In this document: in pieces, positions 16,471 to 26,274 of the stretch
How the letters are laid out: each line of letters begins with the position of its first letter
How positions within the stretch are numbered: the first letter of the stretch is position 1
Assembly (NCBI RefSeq): GCF_014200605.1
Contig: NZ_JACHCE010000007.1
Location: 124,001 to 188,000, forward strand
Reading direction: 5' to 3'
DNA length: 64,000 nucleotides
DNA from: Pedobacter cryoconitis
Lineage (GTDB): Bacteria; Bacteroidota; Bacteroidia; Sphingobacteriales; Sphingobacteriaceae
The notes under the pieces: model-generated
Databases searched by the model: none
What the model saw: only the letters and a program-made list of their open reading frames with translations
What the model was told of the DNA's origin: nothing
Program-made: the position numbers and the translations under genes

Positions 16471-19149
16471 TTAGTTCTTTATGATTTTATAGGTCTGTAC
16501 ACTTCCATCTAGATTGGTTACAGTTAATACATAAAACGGATCCTGGTAATCCTTCATGCTCAACTCGATATTTTTACTGTTCACATGTGTAACGATCTGT
16601 AAAACCTGACCAGTTCTAAGTGAAGTTAATTTAGCTGATGAAATTACATGCTCACTATTTAATTTCAGCCAATCCTTTACCGGATTTGGATAAGGAAGAA
16701 ATTCTCTTGAGGTTACCGGAAATACTTTCTGATCTTTTAAATTCGAAGTCTGATCTGAACCACCCAGATTAAAGCGGTAAATAACTGCATCGGCAGCACC
16801 AAGATTAGTATTTAACGTGCCAGTAACAGATAAAATATTACCGCTGTACAATTCCTTAACCGAATAATTCTGATCTGGATTTAATCCCAGTCTGTTCAGG
16901 TTGACCGTATAATTTTTACTATTGGAACCATAATTTAAGACTGCAATATAATAGTATCCCCCTATCTGTCTGGAAAATATTTCGCTTGCCCCCTGCCCGG
17001 CATTGCCTTCTACTGGCCTAAATGCAACTCCGTTTCTTGCAATATCGAGCACATCCTGATTTTGAAATAAAGTCTGTGCTCTTCCATTCCATTGTCCCGT
17101 CGAAGAAAAATCATCTCCCATCATTAATGTACCGTTTATGACTCCTGAAGTTACCCTCGCTTTATTTGCGCCCAACGTCTCATTTTTAAGTACTAAATGA
17201 TCACCATCAATATAATTATAAACATAAGTCTGCCACCAGCCGTAATTTGTACTATTCAACGTATACTGTGTTTCATCGATGCCAGAATATGCATCACATG
17301 CGATTCTCCTGGTATGTGCATAACGGCCAGTAGCCATATTTGGAGAAATAGCGGCATAAACAAGCATTTTTCCATCCAATTGGTCTGTAAGATATTCCAT
17401 TCCTTTACGAAATGCCTGCATGCCAGTATGTACAGAAGAATCGTAATAGCTATCTGCTTCTATAGCCGCATGACCAATAAAATCAATCTTGATCATTTCA
17501 AACCCTGCAGCCTTGAATCTTCCTATCATATAAGCAATTCTTTGCTTTGTTGCAGGATGTGTAGGATCAATTGCCCGGCAACCGTCCAAATCGTGATAAG
17601 CCCCATTTTGTTTAGTCCAGATCTCTGTATAATTGGTTGAGCTCCCTTCTACTATTCTGTTCGTTTTACTCCAGTCTACAAAAGGTGCCCAGTAAATTCC
17701 TGGTTTGAGCCCTTTACTCTTAGCATAATCTGCAAACTCCTTTAGTTGACTGTCATTCAGATTATCCCAATAAGAATCAAGATCTATATAAGCCGTATTT
17801 CCATTCCGGTACCCCTTTAGGCTGGCATTCACAAAATCGACCACACCTTTTGCATTTGTTAAAGAAAGATTACTCTGGATTGCTCCCCAGCTATTCCAGC
17901 CAAATGGCGTTGGCTGTGTCCAGCTGAAAATATAACGTGATTCTGCAATTCTGTTAGATTTCCCATACTCCTCCATCCCATCTCGCCAGTCACTAAAATA
18001 ACCTATCATCATTTTTGGGGATTTTGCCGTTGTAGTACCTACTCCTACCCATCCATGCCCCCTTTTATCCCTGGTTGTTTGCTCTTCAACGAAACCTCCA
18101 AATACTTCCAATGCAGTAAGATTTGAGCCTGTTCCATTAATTTTAATCCCTGTTTTCCAGTCATTATGTTCTATTGAGCCGAATACCAGTCCATTACGAC
18201 CATTGTTATCATAGATAGCACTTACTTCCGAACTAGTCGTATTTACAGTTTCACTTAAAGATTTTGCATCATATCTAATGAAAGTATCATTATCAAAAGG
18301 AACATATAAAGCTTTGAGGTCACCACTAAAAGGCAGTTTAGAATTTCCTGATATTAATGGAGACATATAATAACTGTTAGCTCCTATCCCATTCAGGATA
18401 TTTTCGGTATAAAAATATTCTTTCGAATTATATATATAAAATACCTGCTGCATTGGGATTAATCCATTTCCGGACATACTGATGGTATGTTTTGTACCTG
18501 CACCAAATCCATCGTTTATGGCAGATGTCGCATAAGTACGTGTCGTATAACTTGTACTGGTAAATGTAGTATTTGATTTCGCACTGGCATAAGCATCAAT
18601 AATCGTTTTAGTATTATTAAAATAAACATTGTACTTTCCTGTAGATAAATTATACTCTATACGGTTACCTACTCCGAAATACATGTTTTTTATCGCTGCA
18701 TTTACAGCCGTGATTTCCAGTTTGTCCACATTAGGTGCCCAGCCAGAATTATTATCCATTTTGATTGTATTATTTCCCGAATTCAGGTTCACTACTACCG
18801 TTGTGGTTGCTACAGTAGTCCATCCACCAGAAGAGAAACAAGGCAATTGAATTGCTGCGTTGTTATTTACCTTTAGAAAAATAGAACGCGGATCATTAGT
18901 TGCATAATAAACTGTAAGATTATAAGTGCCAGCTGTACTTACATTGACCGAACTAAGCAGACTTCCATTTGTAGTCCCTCCAAGATTACCCACCATTTTT
19001 GAACCAGAACAACTATTGCAACTTTGAATATTTGCCCCGCCAGACAGTGTGCCCGTTTCTGCTTCATATATTGTCTGTTGAGAAAATGCAGACATACCAA
19101 AGAAAAGAAATAAAAAACATGGGATAAAGGCATACAATAAGCTTCGCAT
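16471..19149 (-). CDS. secreted alpha-galactosidase-like glycosidase with N-terminal CBM and T9SS sorting domain
   Basis: 892 aa. A signal peptide ends at SAFSQ. Residues ~25-152 are a CBM35/CBM6-like sugar-binding module that begins YEAETGTLSGG. A beta-rich domain follows, then a TIM barrel (~400-700) of the GH27/GH36 melibiase type with PFGWNSWGAI, YIDLDSYWDNL, the nucleophile candidate in MIKIDFIGHAA (Asp near 553) and an acid/base candidate in RRIACDAYSG near 618. The C-terminal ~75 residues (from PYPNPVKDWLKL near 818, ending TYKIIKN) form a type A type IX secretion sorting domain. It is therefore probably exported by T9SS and cell-surface attached. The precise linkage specificity is not readable. 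Confidence 0.85.
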   Translation of the reverse strand: MRSLLYAFIPCFLFLFFGMSAFSQQTIYEAETGTLSGGANIQSCNSCSGSKMVGNLGGTTNGSLLSSVNVSTAGTYNLTVYYATNDPRSIFLKVNNNAAIQLPCFSSGGWTTVATTTVVVNLNSGNNTIKMDNNSGWAPNVDKLEITAVNAAIKNMYFGVGNRIEYNLSTGKYNVYFNNTKTIIDAYASAKSNTTFTSTSYTTRTYATSAINDGFGAGTKHTISMSGNGLIPMQQVFYIYNSKEYFYTENILNGIGANSYYMSPLISGNSKLPFSGDLKALYVPFDNDTFIRYDAKSLSETVNTTSSEVSAIYDNNGRNGLVFGSIEHNDWKTGIKINGTGSNLTALEVFGGFVEEQTTRDKRGHGWVGVGTTTAKSPKMMIGYFSDWRDGMEEYGKSNRIAESRYIFSWTQPTPFGWNSWGAIQSNLSLTNAKGVVDFVNASLKGYRNGNTAYIDLDSYWDNLNDSQLKEFADYAKSKGLKPGIYWAPFVDWSKTNRIVEGSSTNYTEIWTKQNGAYHDLDGCRAIDPTHPATKQRIAYMIGRFKAAGFEMIKIDFIGHAAIEADSYYDSSVHTGMQAFRKGMEYLTDQLDGKMLVYAAISPNMATGRYAHTRRIACDAYSGIDETQYTLNSTNYGWWQTYVYNYIDGDHLVLKNETLGANKARVTSGVINGTLMMGDDFSSTGQWNGRAQTLFQNQDVLDIARNGVAFRPVEGNAGQGASEIFSRQIGGYYYIAVLNYGSNSKNYTVNLNRLGLNPDQNYSVKELYSGNILSVTGTLNTNLGAADAVIYRFNLGGSDQTSNLKDQKVFPVTSREFLPYPNPVKDWLKLNSEHVISSAKLTSLRTGQVLQIVTHVNSKNIELSMKDYQDPFYVLTVTNLDGSVQTYKIIKN

Positions 19150-19293
19150 AAGGAGAGGTTAAAAAAAAATCAGGCACATGTGATTTTCACACTTATCTAA
19201 AAATCGTAAGAACCATCAATTTAATATTATGCTTTTTTGGCTTTATGTTAAGCTATATTCAATATATAATAGTTTAAGAAAATTCTTAATAGA

Positions 19294-19344
19294 AAAAGCT
19301 TCCTTATGATGCGTTTCGAAGAAACGCATCATAAGGAAGCTTTT
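19294..19344 (-). terminator. very strong intrinsic terminator (24-bp perfect stem)
   Basis: Arms 19294-19317 and 19321-19344 are perfectly complementary with a 3-nt loop. On the minus strand the stem runs into TTTT and is followed by TC. It lies 20 bp after the stop of the TPR gene at 19364. Confidence 0.85.
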
Positions 19345-19363
19345 AAATAGGATGTTAATCAGG

Positions 19364-20518
19364 TTAAAATTCCTCTAACTGAGCTTTTAGTTCCTGAGCT
19401 CTGTCGAATCTGTTTTTACGGGTATAAATATCAATCAGTAAATTGATCGTAGGCTTGTCTTTTCGGTTTACCTTATGTGCTTGCGACAGGATAACTTCAG
19501 CACGATTCAAATTAGAAGTAAAAGCAGCAACATCTTTTTTTGAAGGCTCTAATGCATCATTGCTCAAATTAATATAAACAAGGGCCAATTGGTATAAAGC
19601 ATCAAAATAATTACGATCTATATCCAATGCTTTATTGTAAGCCAGTTCTGCTGTACCCATATTTGTGTTTTTCTGATGCAGGTAACCATACAGGAAATAC
19701 AGTAGTTTACTTCTGGTTTCTACTTTTAAAGTATTTTCAATGACCTGTCTTGCTTCCGTATATTTCTCAGTGTCTAATAACAAATTTATATAATCATTAT
19801 TCAGCAAATCATTATATGGGTTTTTGATCAGACCTTCCTGAATAGTTTTCAGTGCCATATCATTATCCAGTTTGCTTTTATATATTCCAGCCATACGCTG
19901 AAATACAACAGGATTAATAATACCATTATCCTTAGCGCGTTTAAAATAACTCAACGCTTCGTCTTCATTTTTGACACCTTCAGCACTTAAAGCTGCATTT
20001 ACAGCAAGAATTGTATCCTTTGGGAAAAAATCACTGACTTCCTTTAAATATTTAAATGCAGCTCCAAAATCTTTGGCCTGATAAGCAGCCTTTCCTTTTT
20101 GCTGTTTTTTAATATTTACATTATAGCTTGATGCTGTGATTAAGCCAGTATTATCTTCGAATTTATCAAATCTTTTTGCTGAATCTATCGCATTGATAGC
20201 CAGGTCATAATATTTATCAGAATTATCCTGACTAGGGTCAATAATCGCTATATAAGAGCTCAAATACGATTTTATAGCCCAGGTTTCCGGCCACTTTTTT
20301 GTTTCCCTATCCTTTTCAGCAGCTTCAGCAGCCTTGATCCCCTCTCCTAATATGGAAAGCTGTGTTTTTTGATCTTGTTTATTTGAAATTGCCGCCTGAA
20401 GTTTCCCTACACTATTTCTGGCAATGTACAGTTGTGTTTTTTGCGAAAACGCTGATGTGGAACTAACCATTAAAATAGTAACTGCAAATATATATCGTTT
20501 CTTCATCATATGCTTCAT
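19364..20518 (-). CDS. exported TPR-repeat protein (paralogue of the next gene upstream)
   Basis: About 384 aa from the ATG at 20518; a longer frame would need a TTG. An N-terminal signal peptide ends near SAFSQKT. The rest is helical with tetratricopeptide-like repeats: KGKAAYQAKDFGAAFKYLKE, AALSAEGVKNEDEALSYFKR, and a later block around GTAELAYNKALDIDRNYFDA. It aligns in layout and in short motifs (K.PE.W...., AY..KD...A...., FF/V..V...P.DT) with the protein at 20595-21683, so the two are tandem duplicates. Each has its own terminator. A periplasmic scaffolding role is likely; no specific function is known to me. Confidence 0.85.
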   Translation of the reverse strand: MKHMMKKRYIFAVTILMVSSTSAFSQKTQLYIARNSVGKLQAAISNKQDQKTQLSILGEGIKAAEAAEKDRETKKWPETWAIKSYLSSYIAIIDPSQDNSDKYYDLAINAIDSAKRFDKFEDNTGLITASSYNVNIKKQQKGKAAYQAKDFGAAFKYLKEVSDFFPKDTILAVNAALSAEGVKNEDEALSYFKRAKDNGIINPVVFQRMAGIYKSKLDNDMALKTIQEGLIKNPYNDLLNNDYINLLLDTEKYTEARQVIENTLKVETRSKLLYFLYGYLHQKNTNMGTAELAYNKALDIDRNYFDALYQLALVYINLSNDALEPSKKDVAAFTSNLNRAEVILSQAHKVNRKDKPTINLLIDIYTRKNRFDRAQELKAQLEEF

Positions 20519-20546
20519 TAGGCTTAGCTGCAAATTTATACAAAAA

Positions 20547-20575
20547 AAAAGAGGGATAAAATTTATCCCTCTTTT
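20547..20575 (-). terminator. intrinsic terminator between the two TPR genes
   Basis: Near-perfect hairpin built on AGAGGGATAAA and its complement. On the minus strand it is followed by a run of at least eight T. It lies 20 bp after the stop of the 362-aa TPR gene, so the second TPR gene needs its own promoter. Confidence 0.85.
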
Positions 20576-20594
20576 AATATCAATTGATTAAGAA

Positions 20595-21683
20595 TTATTT
20601 TTTTGGTGCTCCATTTTGTGCATCCAATAATTTCTTAGTAGCCTCATAATTTACTTTATCATCTTTAAAAGCATAGATAACTTTTAAGTTTTCTAAAGCA
20701 GAGATCATTTTAGGATCAAGTTCATAAGCTTTTTTGTAATAAGGTAATGCCTGATCGATAAAACCTTTCATTTTAGCAGTTACTTCATCAAATTCTTTTT
20801 TCTTTTTAGGATCTATTTTATTTCTTTTTCCTTGTAAATCCAATGCTTGTTTGTAGTAAGTATCGCCCATAGCATATTGGTATGTAGCATTTTTACCGTC
20901 TTTAGCAATTAGTTTACTTAAAGATTCCTGAGATTTTGCAACATTACCCTGTTTGATATAAAGGTCAGTTTGCATACCAGTGAAATAAGGATTTTCAGGA
21001 TATTTTGCAATAGCAGCCTCTAACAATGCAGTACCAGCAACAGTATCTTTCACAGTAGCGAAAGTTGTAGAAATGATTTCACTGTATAAAGATTCAGCAT
21101 CTTTAGAACCTAAATCGATAGCTTTTTTGAAGTTTGTAATCATTTGAGGATAATCAGGAATTTGTTTAGCAGTAACACCTGCATTTACAAAAGTTGAAGT
21201 ATCCTGAGGATTTTTAACTGTTACTTCATTAAAAAACTGAAGAGCAGATTTGTAATCTTTTTTATTGTAAGCAAAAATGGCTCTGTTTCTCAAAGCATTT
21301 GACAAAGTCTGTTCAGCTTCTTTAATGTTTTCTTTTTCTGCACCTTTAGTATCCAGTGCTTTTGCTTTTTCAATTGCTTCTTCTGCAATTTTATCCTTTG
21401 CAATTGCATTGGTAACATCTAAAGAATCCACAAATGAAATTCTTGAAGCAAATAATGCTCTGTAAGACCATGCTTCTGGCATATCTTTAGACTTTTCGTT
21501 TGCAATAGCATTATCAGTAGCCTTTAATCCTTCTTCAAGAGATTTTAATGTTACATCTAAAGGTTTATTGTTCGATAAACTCGCTAACGCCCATGTGTTT
21601 TTAGCTTTTGAAACTTCACTCTTTTGAGCACTTGCATAGGTGGCAACACCTACTAGAAGCATACTTAAAACTACTTTTTTCAT
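20595..21683 (-). CDS. exported TPR-repeat protein
   Basis: 362 aa. The signal peptide (MKKVVLSMLLVGVATYASAQ) is short and typical. TPR-like helical repeats follow: NRAIFAYNKKDYKSALQFFN, VNAGVTAKQIPDYPQMITNF, TYQYAMGDTYYKQALDLQGK and ALPYYKKAYELDPKMISALE. It is Lys/Ala rich and probably periplasmic. It lies directly downstream of gyrA (88-bp gap containing a hairpin). The gyrA-TPR order may be a conserved arrangement in this family, which I cannot check. No enzymatic motif is visible. Confidence 0.88.
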   Translation of the reverse strand: MKKVVLSMLLVGVATYASAQKSEVSKAKNTWALASLSNNKPLDVTLKSLEEGLKATDNAIANEKSKDMPEAWSYRALFASRISFVDSLDVTNAIAKDKIAEEAIEKAKALDTKGAEKENIKEAEQTLSNALRNRAIFAYNKKDYKSALQFFNEVTVKNPQDTSTFVNAGVTAKQIPDYPQMITNFKKAIDLGSKDAESLYSEIISTTFATVKDTVAGTALLEAAIAKYPENPYFTGMQTDLYIKQGNVAKSQESLSKLIAKDGKNATYQYAMGDTYYKQALDLQGKRNKIDPKKKKEFDEVTAKMKGFIDQALPYYKKAYELDPKMISALENLKVIYAFKDDKVNYEATKKLLDAQNGAPKK

Positions 21684-21706
21684 ATTGTAAATTGTTTTTA
21701 ATGAAT

Positions 21707-21749
21707 ATAAACCCTACAGGTCAACAATTGTTTATGCTGCAGGGTTTAT
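21707..21749 (-). terminator. hairpin after gyrA
   Basis: 13-bp stem with one mismatch (21707-21719 with 21737-21749, 17-nt loop) 22 bp after the gyrA stop. On the minus strand the tail is only moderately T-rich, so it may terminate partially. Confidence 0.55.
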
Positions 21750-21771
21750 GGGTTTTTAATTTAATTTATAA

Positions 21772-24387
21772 TTAGTTTTCTTCTGTTTCGTCAGTATCTC
21801 CTTCTTCACTTTCTTCATCTGTTTCTTCTTCTTCAGTTTCAGCTTCCTCTTCTTCAGCACCAGCTTCTTCTGGAAGAACATCAGCAGGATCTATAATTAA
21901 CAGATCTTCAGAAACTTCTTCTTCAGGATCATCCTCATGTTCAATTTTTGCAACAGATGCAATAGAGTCACTACCTTTTAAGTTGATCAGACGAACACCT
22001 TGTGTTGCCCTTCCGATAACCCTAAGCTGACTTAATACAATTCTGATCACAATTCCTGATTTATTGATAATCATTAAATCATCAGCATCAGTTACTGCTT
22101 TAATAGCAATCAGATCACCAGTTTTTTCAGTAATAGTAATTGTTTTTACACCTTTACCACCACGGTTTGTAACGCGGTAATCTTCAACATTAGTACGTTT
22201 ACCGTAACCTTTTTCAGAAACGACCATTACTGTAGCTGATGGATCATCAACAGCAATCATGCCAACAACTTCATCTTCAGCATGACCTAAAGTAACGCCT
22301 CTTACCCCAGTAGCAGTTCTACCCATTGGTCTAACCGTAGCTTCATTGAACCTGATAGCACGTCCGGAGCGTAATGCCATGATGATTTCACTTGATCCGC
22401 TGGTTAAACTTGCTTCCAGTAATTGATCACCTTCATTAATGTTAATTGCATTGATACCATTTACCCTCGGTCTTGAATAAGCTTCCAGTGAAGTTTTCTT
22501 AATCGTTCCCTTTTTAGTACACATGATAATATAGTTGTTCTCCAGATATTCCTGATCTTTCAAGTTCTTAACCTTAATATAAGCCTTGATTTTCTCTTCT
22601 TTAGGAATATTGATAATATTCTGGATTGCTCTTCCTTTACTTAGTCTTGAACCTTCCGGAATTTCGTAAACTCTTAACCAGAAACAACGGCCTGTTTCAG
22701 TAAAGAACAACATATAATTATGGTTAGAAGCAATCAGTAAATGCTCAATAAAATCTTCATTTCTCGAATCACTTCCTTTAGAACCCTTACCTCCTCTTGC
22801 CTGCGTGCGGTATTCAGTAGCAGGTGTACGTTTGATATAACCTTCATGAGAGATCGTGATCACAACTTCTTCATCTTCGATAAAGTCTTCCATGCTCATA
22901 TCTTCGGCAGAGTGAACGATAGTAGTTCTACGTTCATCGCCGTATTTCTCCATCATTTCAGCTAACTCATCCTTGATAATCTTCATTCTAAGAGCTTCAT
23001 CAGCCAGGATAGACTGCAAGTATTCAATCGTCTTCATCAACTCATTAAACTCTTCTTTGATCTTGTCTCTTTCCAGACCTGTTAAACGACGTAAAGTCAT
23101 ATCCAGAATAGCTCTTGCCTGGATATCACTTAAACCAAACTGCTCCATTAAGCCTGTTCTTGCTTCTTCCGGAGTATTTGAGGCTCTGATTAACTTAATT
23201 ACTTCATCTAAGTGATCTAAAGCAATTAATAAACCTTCAAGAATGTGTGCACGTTTTTGTGCTTCATCCAATTCAAATTTAGTACGGCGTACAATTACAT
23301 CATGTCTGTGATCAACAAAGTGTCTGATCAGATCTTTCAGATTCAGCATCTGAGGTCTGCCATTCACTAAAGCGATGTTATTTACACTGAATGAAGTTTG
23401 TAATGCAGTCTGTTTGAAAAGGTTGTTCAATACAATAGAAGCATTCGCATCACGTTTAATTTCATAAACGATACGGATACCATCCTTATTTGATTCATCT
23501 TTAATATTAGAGATACCTTCCAGTTTTTTCTCTCCGACTAATTCAGCAGTACGCTCAATCATCATTGCTTTATTTACCTGGTAAGGGATTTCAGTAACGA
23601 TAATAGTTTCGCGGTCCTTTACAGTTTCGATTTCGGCTTTGGCACGCATCACGATACGTCCTCTACCAGTTTCGAAAGCATCCTGAACACCATTATATCC
23701 GTAAATTATAGCACCAGTAGGAAAATCCGGGCCCTTTACGAATTTCATTAACTCAGGGATAGTAATTTCTGTATTTTCAATGTATGCGATAGTCGCATTG
23801 ATTACTTCAGTAATATTGTGAGGAGGCATATTGGTTGCCATACCTACAGCAATACCCGAAGAACCGTTAATTAAAAGGTTTGGTACTTTTGCAGGAAGCA
23901 CAGTTGGCTCTTTTAAAGAGTCATCAAAGTTCAACTGAAAATCTACCGTATCTTTATTGATATCTGCAAGCATATCTTCAGCGATTTTCTGGAATCTGGC
24001 CTCCGTATAACGCATTGCTGCCGGAGAGTCCCCATCAATCGAACCATAGTTACCCTGACCTTCTACCAGTAAATAACGTAAGCTCCATGGCTGTGCCATA
24101 CGAACCATAGTCATATATACTGATGAGTCACCATGCGGGTGATACTTACCCAGTACTTCTCCTACAATACGGGCTGATTTCTTGTAAGGCTTATTGTTCG
24201 CCAAACCAAGATCAAGCATCCCGTAAAGTACACGACGGTGTACCGGTTTTAATCCATCGCGTACATCAGGTAACGCCCTTGATACAATAACAGACATCGA
24301 ATAATCGATGTAGGCAGACTTCATCTGCTCGTCAATATCAATTTTTATTATTTTGTCGTTTTCCTGATTTTCTAAATCTTCTGCCAT
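21772..24387 (-). CDS. gyrA: DNA gyrase subunit A
   Basis: 871 aa, full length. The breakage-reunion domain carries the catalytic Tyr127 in AAMRYTEARF (E. coli Tyr122). The quinolone region is KYHPHGDSSVYMTMVRMAQ: Ser88 equals E. coli Ser83, but the position equal to E. coli Asp87 is Met92. The C-terminal beta-pinwheel has a GyrA-box-like QARGGKG and repeated blades such as GRATGV/GRATQGV. The last ~50 residues are a very acidic Glu/Asp tail, as often seen in Bacteroidota. With GyrB it introduces negative supercoils using ATP. Start MAEDLENQEN is the first ATG of the frame. Confidence 0.98.
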   Translation of the reverse strand: MAEDLENQENDKIIKIDIDEQMKSAYIDYSMSVIVSRALPDVRDGLKPVHRRVLYGMLDLGLANNKPYKKSARIVGEVLGKYHPHGDSSVYMTMVRMAQPWSLRYLLVEGQGNYGSIDGDSPAAMRYTEARFQKIAEDMLADINKDTVDFQLNFDDSLKEPTVLPAKVPNLLINGSSGIAVGMATNMPPHNITEVINATIAYIENTEITIPELMKFVKGPDFPTGAIIYGYNGVQDAFETGRGRIVMRAKAEIETVKDRETIIVTEIPYQVNKAMMIERTAELVGEKKLEGISNIKDESNKDGIRIVYEIKRDANASIVLNNLFKQTALQTSFSVNNIALVNGRPQMLNLKDLIRHFVDHRHDVIVRRTKFELDEAQKRAHILEGLLIALDHLDEVIKLIRASNTPEEARTGLMEQFGLSDIQARAILDMTLRRLTGLERDKIKEEFNELMKTIEYLQSILADEALRMKIIKDELAEMMEKYGDERRTTIVHSAEDMSMEDFIEDEEVVITISHEGYIKRTPATEYRTQARGGKGSKGSDSRNEDFIEHLLIASNHNYMLFFTETGRCFWLRVYEIPEGSRLSKGRAIQNIINIPKEEKIKAYIKVKNLKDQEYLENNYIIMCTKKGTIKKTSLEAYSRPRVNGINAININEGDQLLEASLTSGSSEIIMALRSGRAIRFNEATVRPMGRTATGVRGVTLGHAEDEVVGMIAVDDPSATVMVVSEKGYGKRTNVEDYRVTNRGGKGVKTITITEKTGDLIAIKAVTDADDLMIINKSGIVIRIVLSQLRVIGRATQGVRLINLKGSDSIASVAKIEHEDDPEEEVSEDLLIIDPADVLPEEAGAEEEEAETEEEETDEESEEGDTDETEEN

Positions 24388-24485
24388 AAAATATTGATGT
24401 TCGTTAAAAACGATTTAAATAAGGTAATGTTATAACCTTGCGAATTTAAGAAAATATTGCTGTTTAAGCGCATTGTGGAAAAAAA

Positions 24486-25379
24486 TTAAGCCCAGTCTAT
24501 ACCTTTTATTAACTTACTCAGAGTTGCAGCCTCTGGGCTGTTTTCTGCAGGCTGGTGGTTATATATCCACTTTGCCATTGGTGGTAAGCTCATTAGGATA
24601 GATTCGATTCTTCCGTTTGTCTCCAAACCGAACTTTGTACCCGAATCATAAACCAGATTAAATTCCGCATAACGGCTCCTTCTTACGTATTGCCACTCTT
24701 GTTCAGCAGCTGTAAAAGGCTTATTTCTGTTCCTTTCAATCAGCTCAGTATAAGCCGGAAGGAAAGAATTACCTACTGCAAGAGAAAAATTGAACAATTG
24801 ATCCCAGTCCAGGCCCGTATTTTCAGGTTTTAGCCTGTCATAAAAGATACCGCCTACACCACGTGTTTCTTCCCTGTGTTTAATAAAGAAATAATCATCC
24901 GCCTGTTTTTTAAACTTCGGATAAAACGATGAATCAAACTCATCACAGGTTTGTTTAAGTAAGCCATGAAAAAAACGAACATCATTATCAACTACATAAT
25001 GAGGCGTTAAATCAATACCACCACCAAACCATCTTGTTTGTTCATCCATTTCGAAATAACGGATATTCATATGTATAATAGGTACCAAAGGATTCGAAGG
25101 ATGAATGACAATAGAAACACCCGTGGCGAAAAACTCATCATTCTCCACTTTGAAGGCCTTTTTTACCGCTTCCGGTAATTTACCATATACAGCAGAGAAA
25201 TTAACCCCGCCTTTTTCAATTACATTTCCATTTTGAAAAACACGCGTACGACCGCCACCACCACCTTCTCTGGTCCAGATTTCTTCTTCAAACTCCCCTT
25301 TGCCATCAACCAGAGCCAAAGTCTGACTAATTTCATCCTGAATCTTCTTATACGCTTCTACAACTTTATCTTTTAACAT
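24486..25379 (-). CDS. hemF: oxygen-dependent coproporphyrinogen III oxidase
   Basis: Catalyses oxidative decarboxylation of coproporphyrinogen III to protoporphyrinogen IX in haem synthesis, in the cytoplasm, using O2. Family signatures are REGGGGGRTRVFQNGNV, GVNFSAVYG, RWFGGGIDLTPHY and KHREETRGVGGIFYD. From the ATG at 25379 the protein is 297 aa, matching HemF of E. coli (299). The frame can be extended 8 codons to an ATG at 25403, but GGAACG lies just before the inner ATG, so I chose that. It is monocistronic by layout. Confidence 0.96.
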   Translation of the reverse strand: MLKDKVVEAYKKIQDEISQTLALVDGKGEFEEEIWTREGGGGGRTRVFQNGNVIEKGGVNFSAVYGKLPEAVKKAFKVENDEFFATGVSIVIHPSNPLVPIIHMNIRYFEMDEQTRWFGGGIDLTPHYVVDNDVRFFHGLLKQTCDEFDSSFYPKFKKQADDYFFIKHREETRGVGGIFYDRLKPENTGLDWDQLFNFSLAVGNSFLPAYTELIERNRNKPFTAAEQEWQYVRRSRYAEFNLVYDSGTKFGLETNGRIESILMSLPPMAKWIYNHQPAENSPEAATLSKLIKGIDWA

Positions 25380-25491
25380 CGTTCCGTGAATATATGGCGC
25401 CAAAGTTATTTATATATATTATCACTATAATGATATTTGTTCAATCATTTTGTAAATAACTTCTATCTGACAAAACATTTCCAAATAAAAA

Positions 25492-25517
25492 GGCTTTGCC
25501 AATTAATCAGCAAAGCC
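25492..25517 (-). terminator. intrinsic terminator of fasciclin gene
   Basis: GGCTTTGC stem (25492-25499 with 25510-25517, 10-nt loop). On the minus strand it is followed by TTTTTATTT. It lies 30 bp after the stop of the fasciclin gene. Confidence 0.85.
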
Positions 25518-25546
25518 CAAAAAAAATTAACTACCTATGATTATTC

Positions 25547-26167
25547 TTATTTTTTCGGCATTAAAACGGCATCAATTACATGAGTCACTCCATTACTTGA
25601 AACAGCGTCAGTAATGGTAATTTTGGCATCATTAATATACCATTGACCATCTTTCTTAGTAAATTTAACTTTCTGTCCCTGAACAGTCGCCAGTTCCAGG
25701 CCATCTTTTAAATCAGCAGCTTTATAATTACCAGCAATTACGTGGTAAGTTAAAATACCGGCAAGATCTTTTTTCATTTCTGGTTTAAGCAGTGAAGCTA
25801 CAGTACCAGCTGGTAATTTATCAAATGCTTCATTTGTAGGGGCAAAAACAGTAAAAGGGCCTTTTCCGCTTAAAGTTTCAGCTAAACCAGCTGCTTTAAC
25901 AGCTGCTACCAAAGTAGTATGGTCTTTAGATTCTACAGCATTTTCAACAATATTTTTTGTAGGCACCATCAGTGCACCACCAACCATCACACCTTCCTGA
26001 GTATGCATTTTTGAAGTATCAGCTGCCATACCCGACATTTTACTGCTTGTATCAGCCGCCATTTTTGACGCTGTATCAGTAGCAGATCCTGTTTTTGATG
26101 AATTGCAAGCCGATGCTAAAGAAAGAAATGCAAGGGCCATTGCAACTGTGAAAATTTGCTTTTTCAT
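25547..26167 (-). CDS. fasciclin-domain lipoprotein
   Basis: 206 aa. The signal peptide has a lipobox with Cys21 (ASAC). A Ser/Thr/Lys/Met-rich linker with repeated TASKMAADTSSKM-like units spans residues ~28-60. A single FAS1 domain runs from ~70 to the end, with the conserved GPFTVFAPTNEAFDKLP (H1) and YHVIAGNYKAADL (H2) boxes and ending GVTHVIDAVLMPKK. Such proteins are surface adhesion or matrix lipoproteins of unknown ligand. It has its own terminator. Confidence 0.93.
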   Translation of the reverse strand: MKKQIFTVAMALAFLSLASACNSSKTGSATDTASKMAADTSSKMSGMAADTSKMHTQEGVMVGGALMVPTKNIVENAVESKDHTTLVAAVKAAGLAETLSGKGPFTVFAPTNEAFDKLPAGTVASLLKPEMKKDLAGILTYHVIAGNYKAADLKDGLELATVQGQKVKFTKKDGQWYINDAKITITDAVSSNGVTHVIDAVLMPKK

Positions 26168-26274
26168 AAATTTGTTATTTTATTTTTCTGTTTTGTAAAT
26201 AGATAAACGAAGTTTATCCGTGATTGGATTTTTTAATATGAAGATTCCAATAATCTTTCAGATATTTAAACGAA

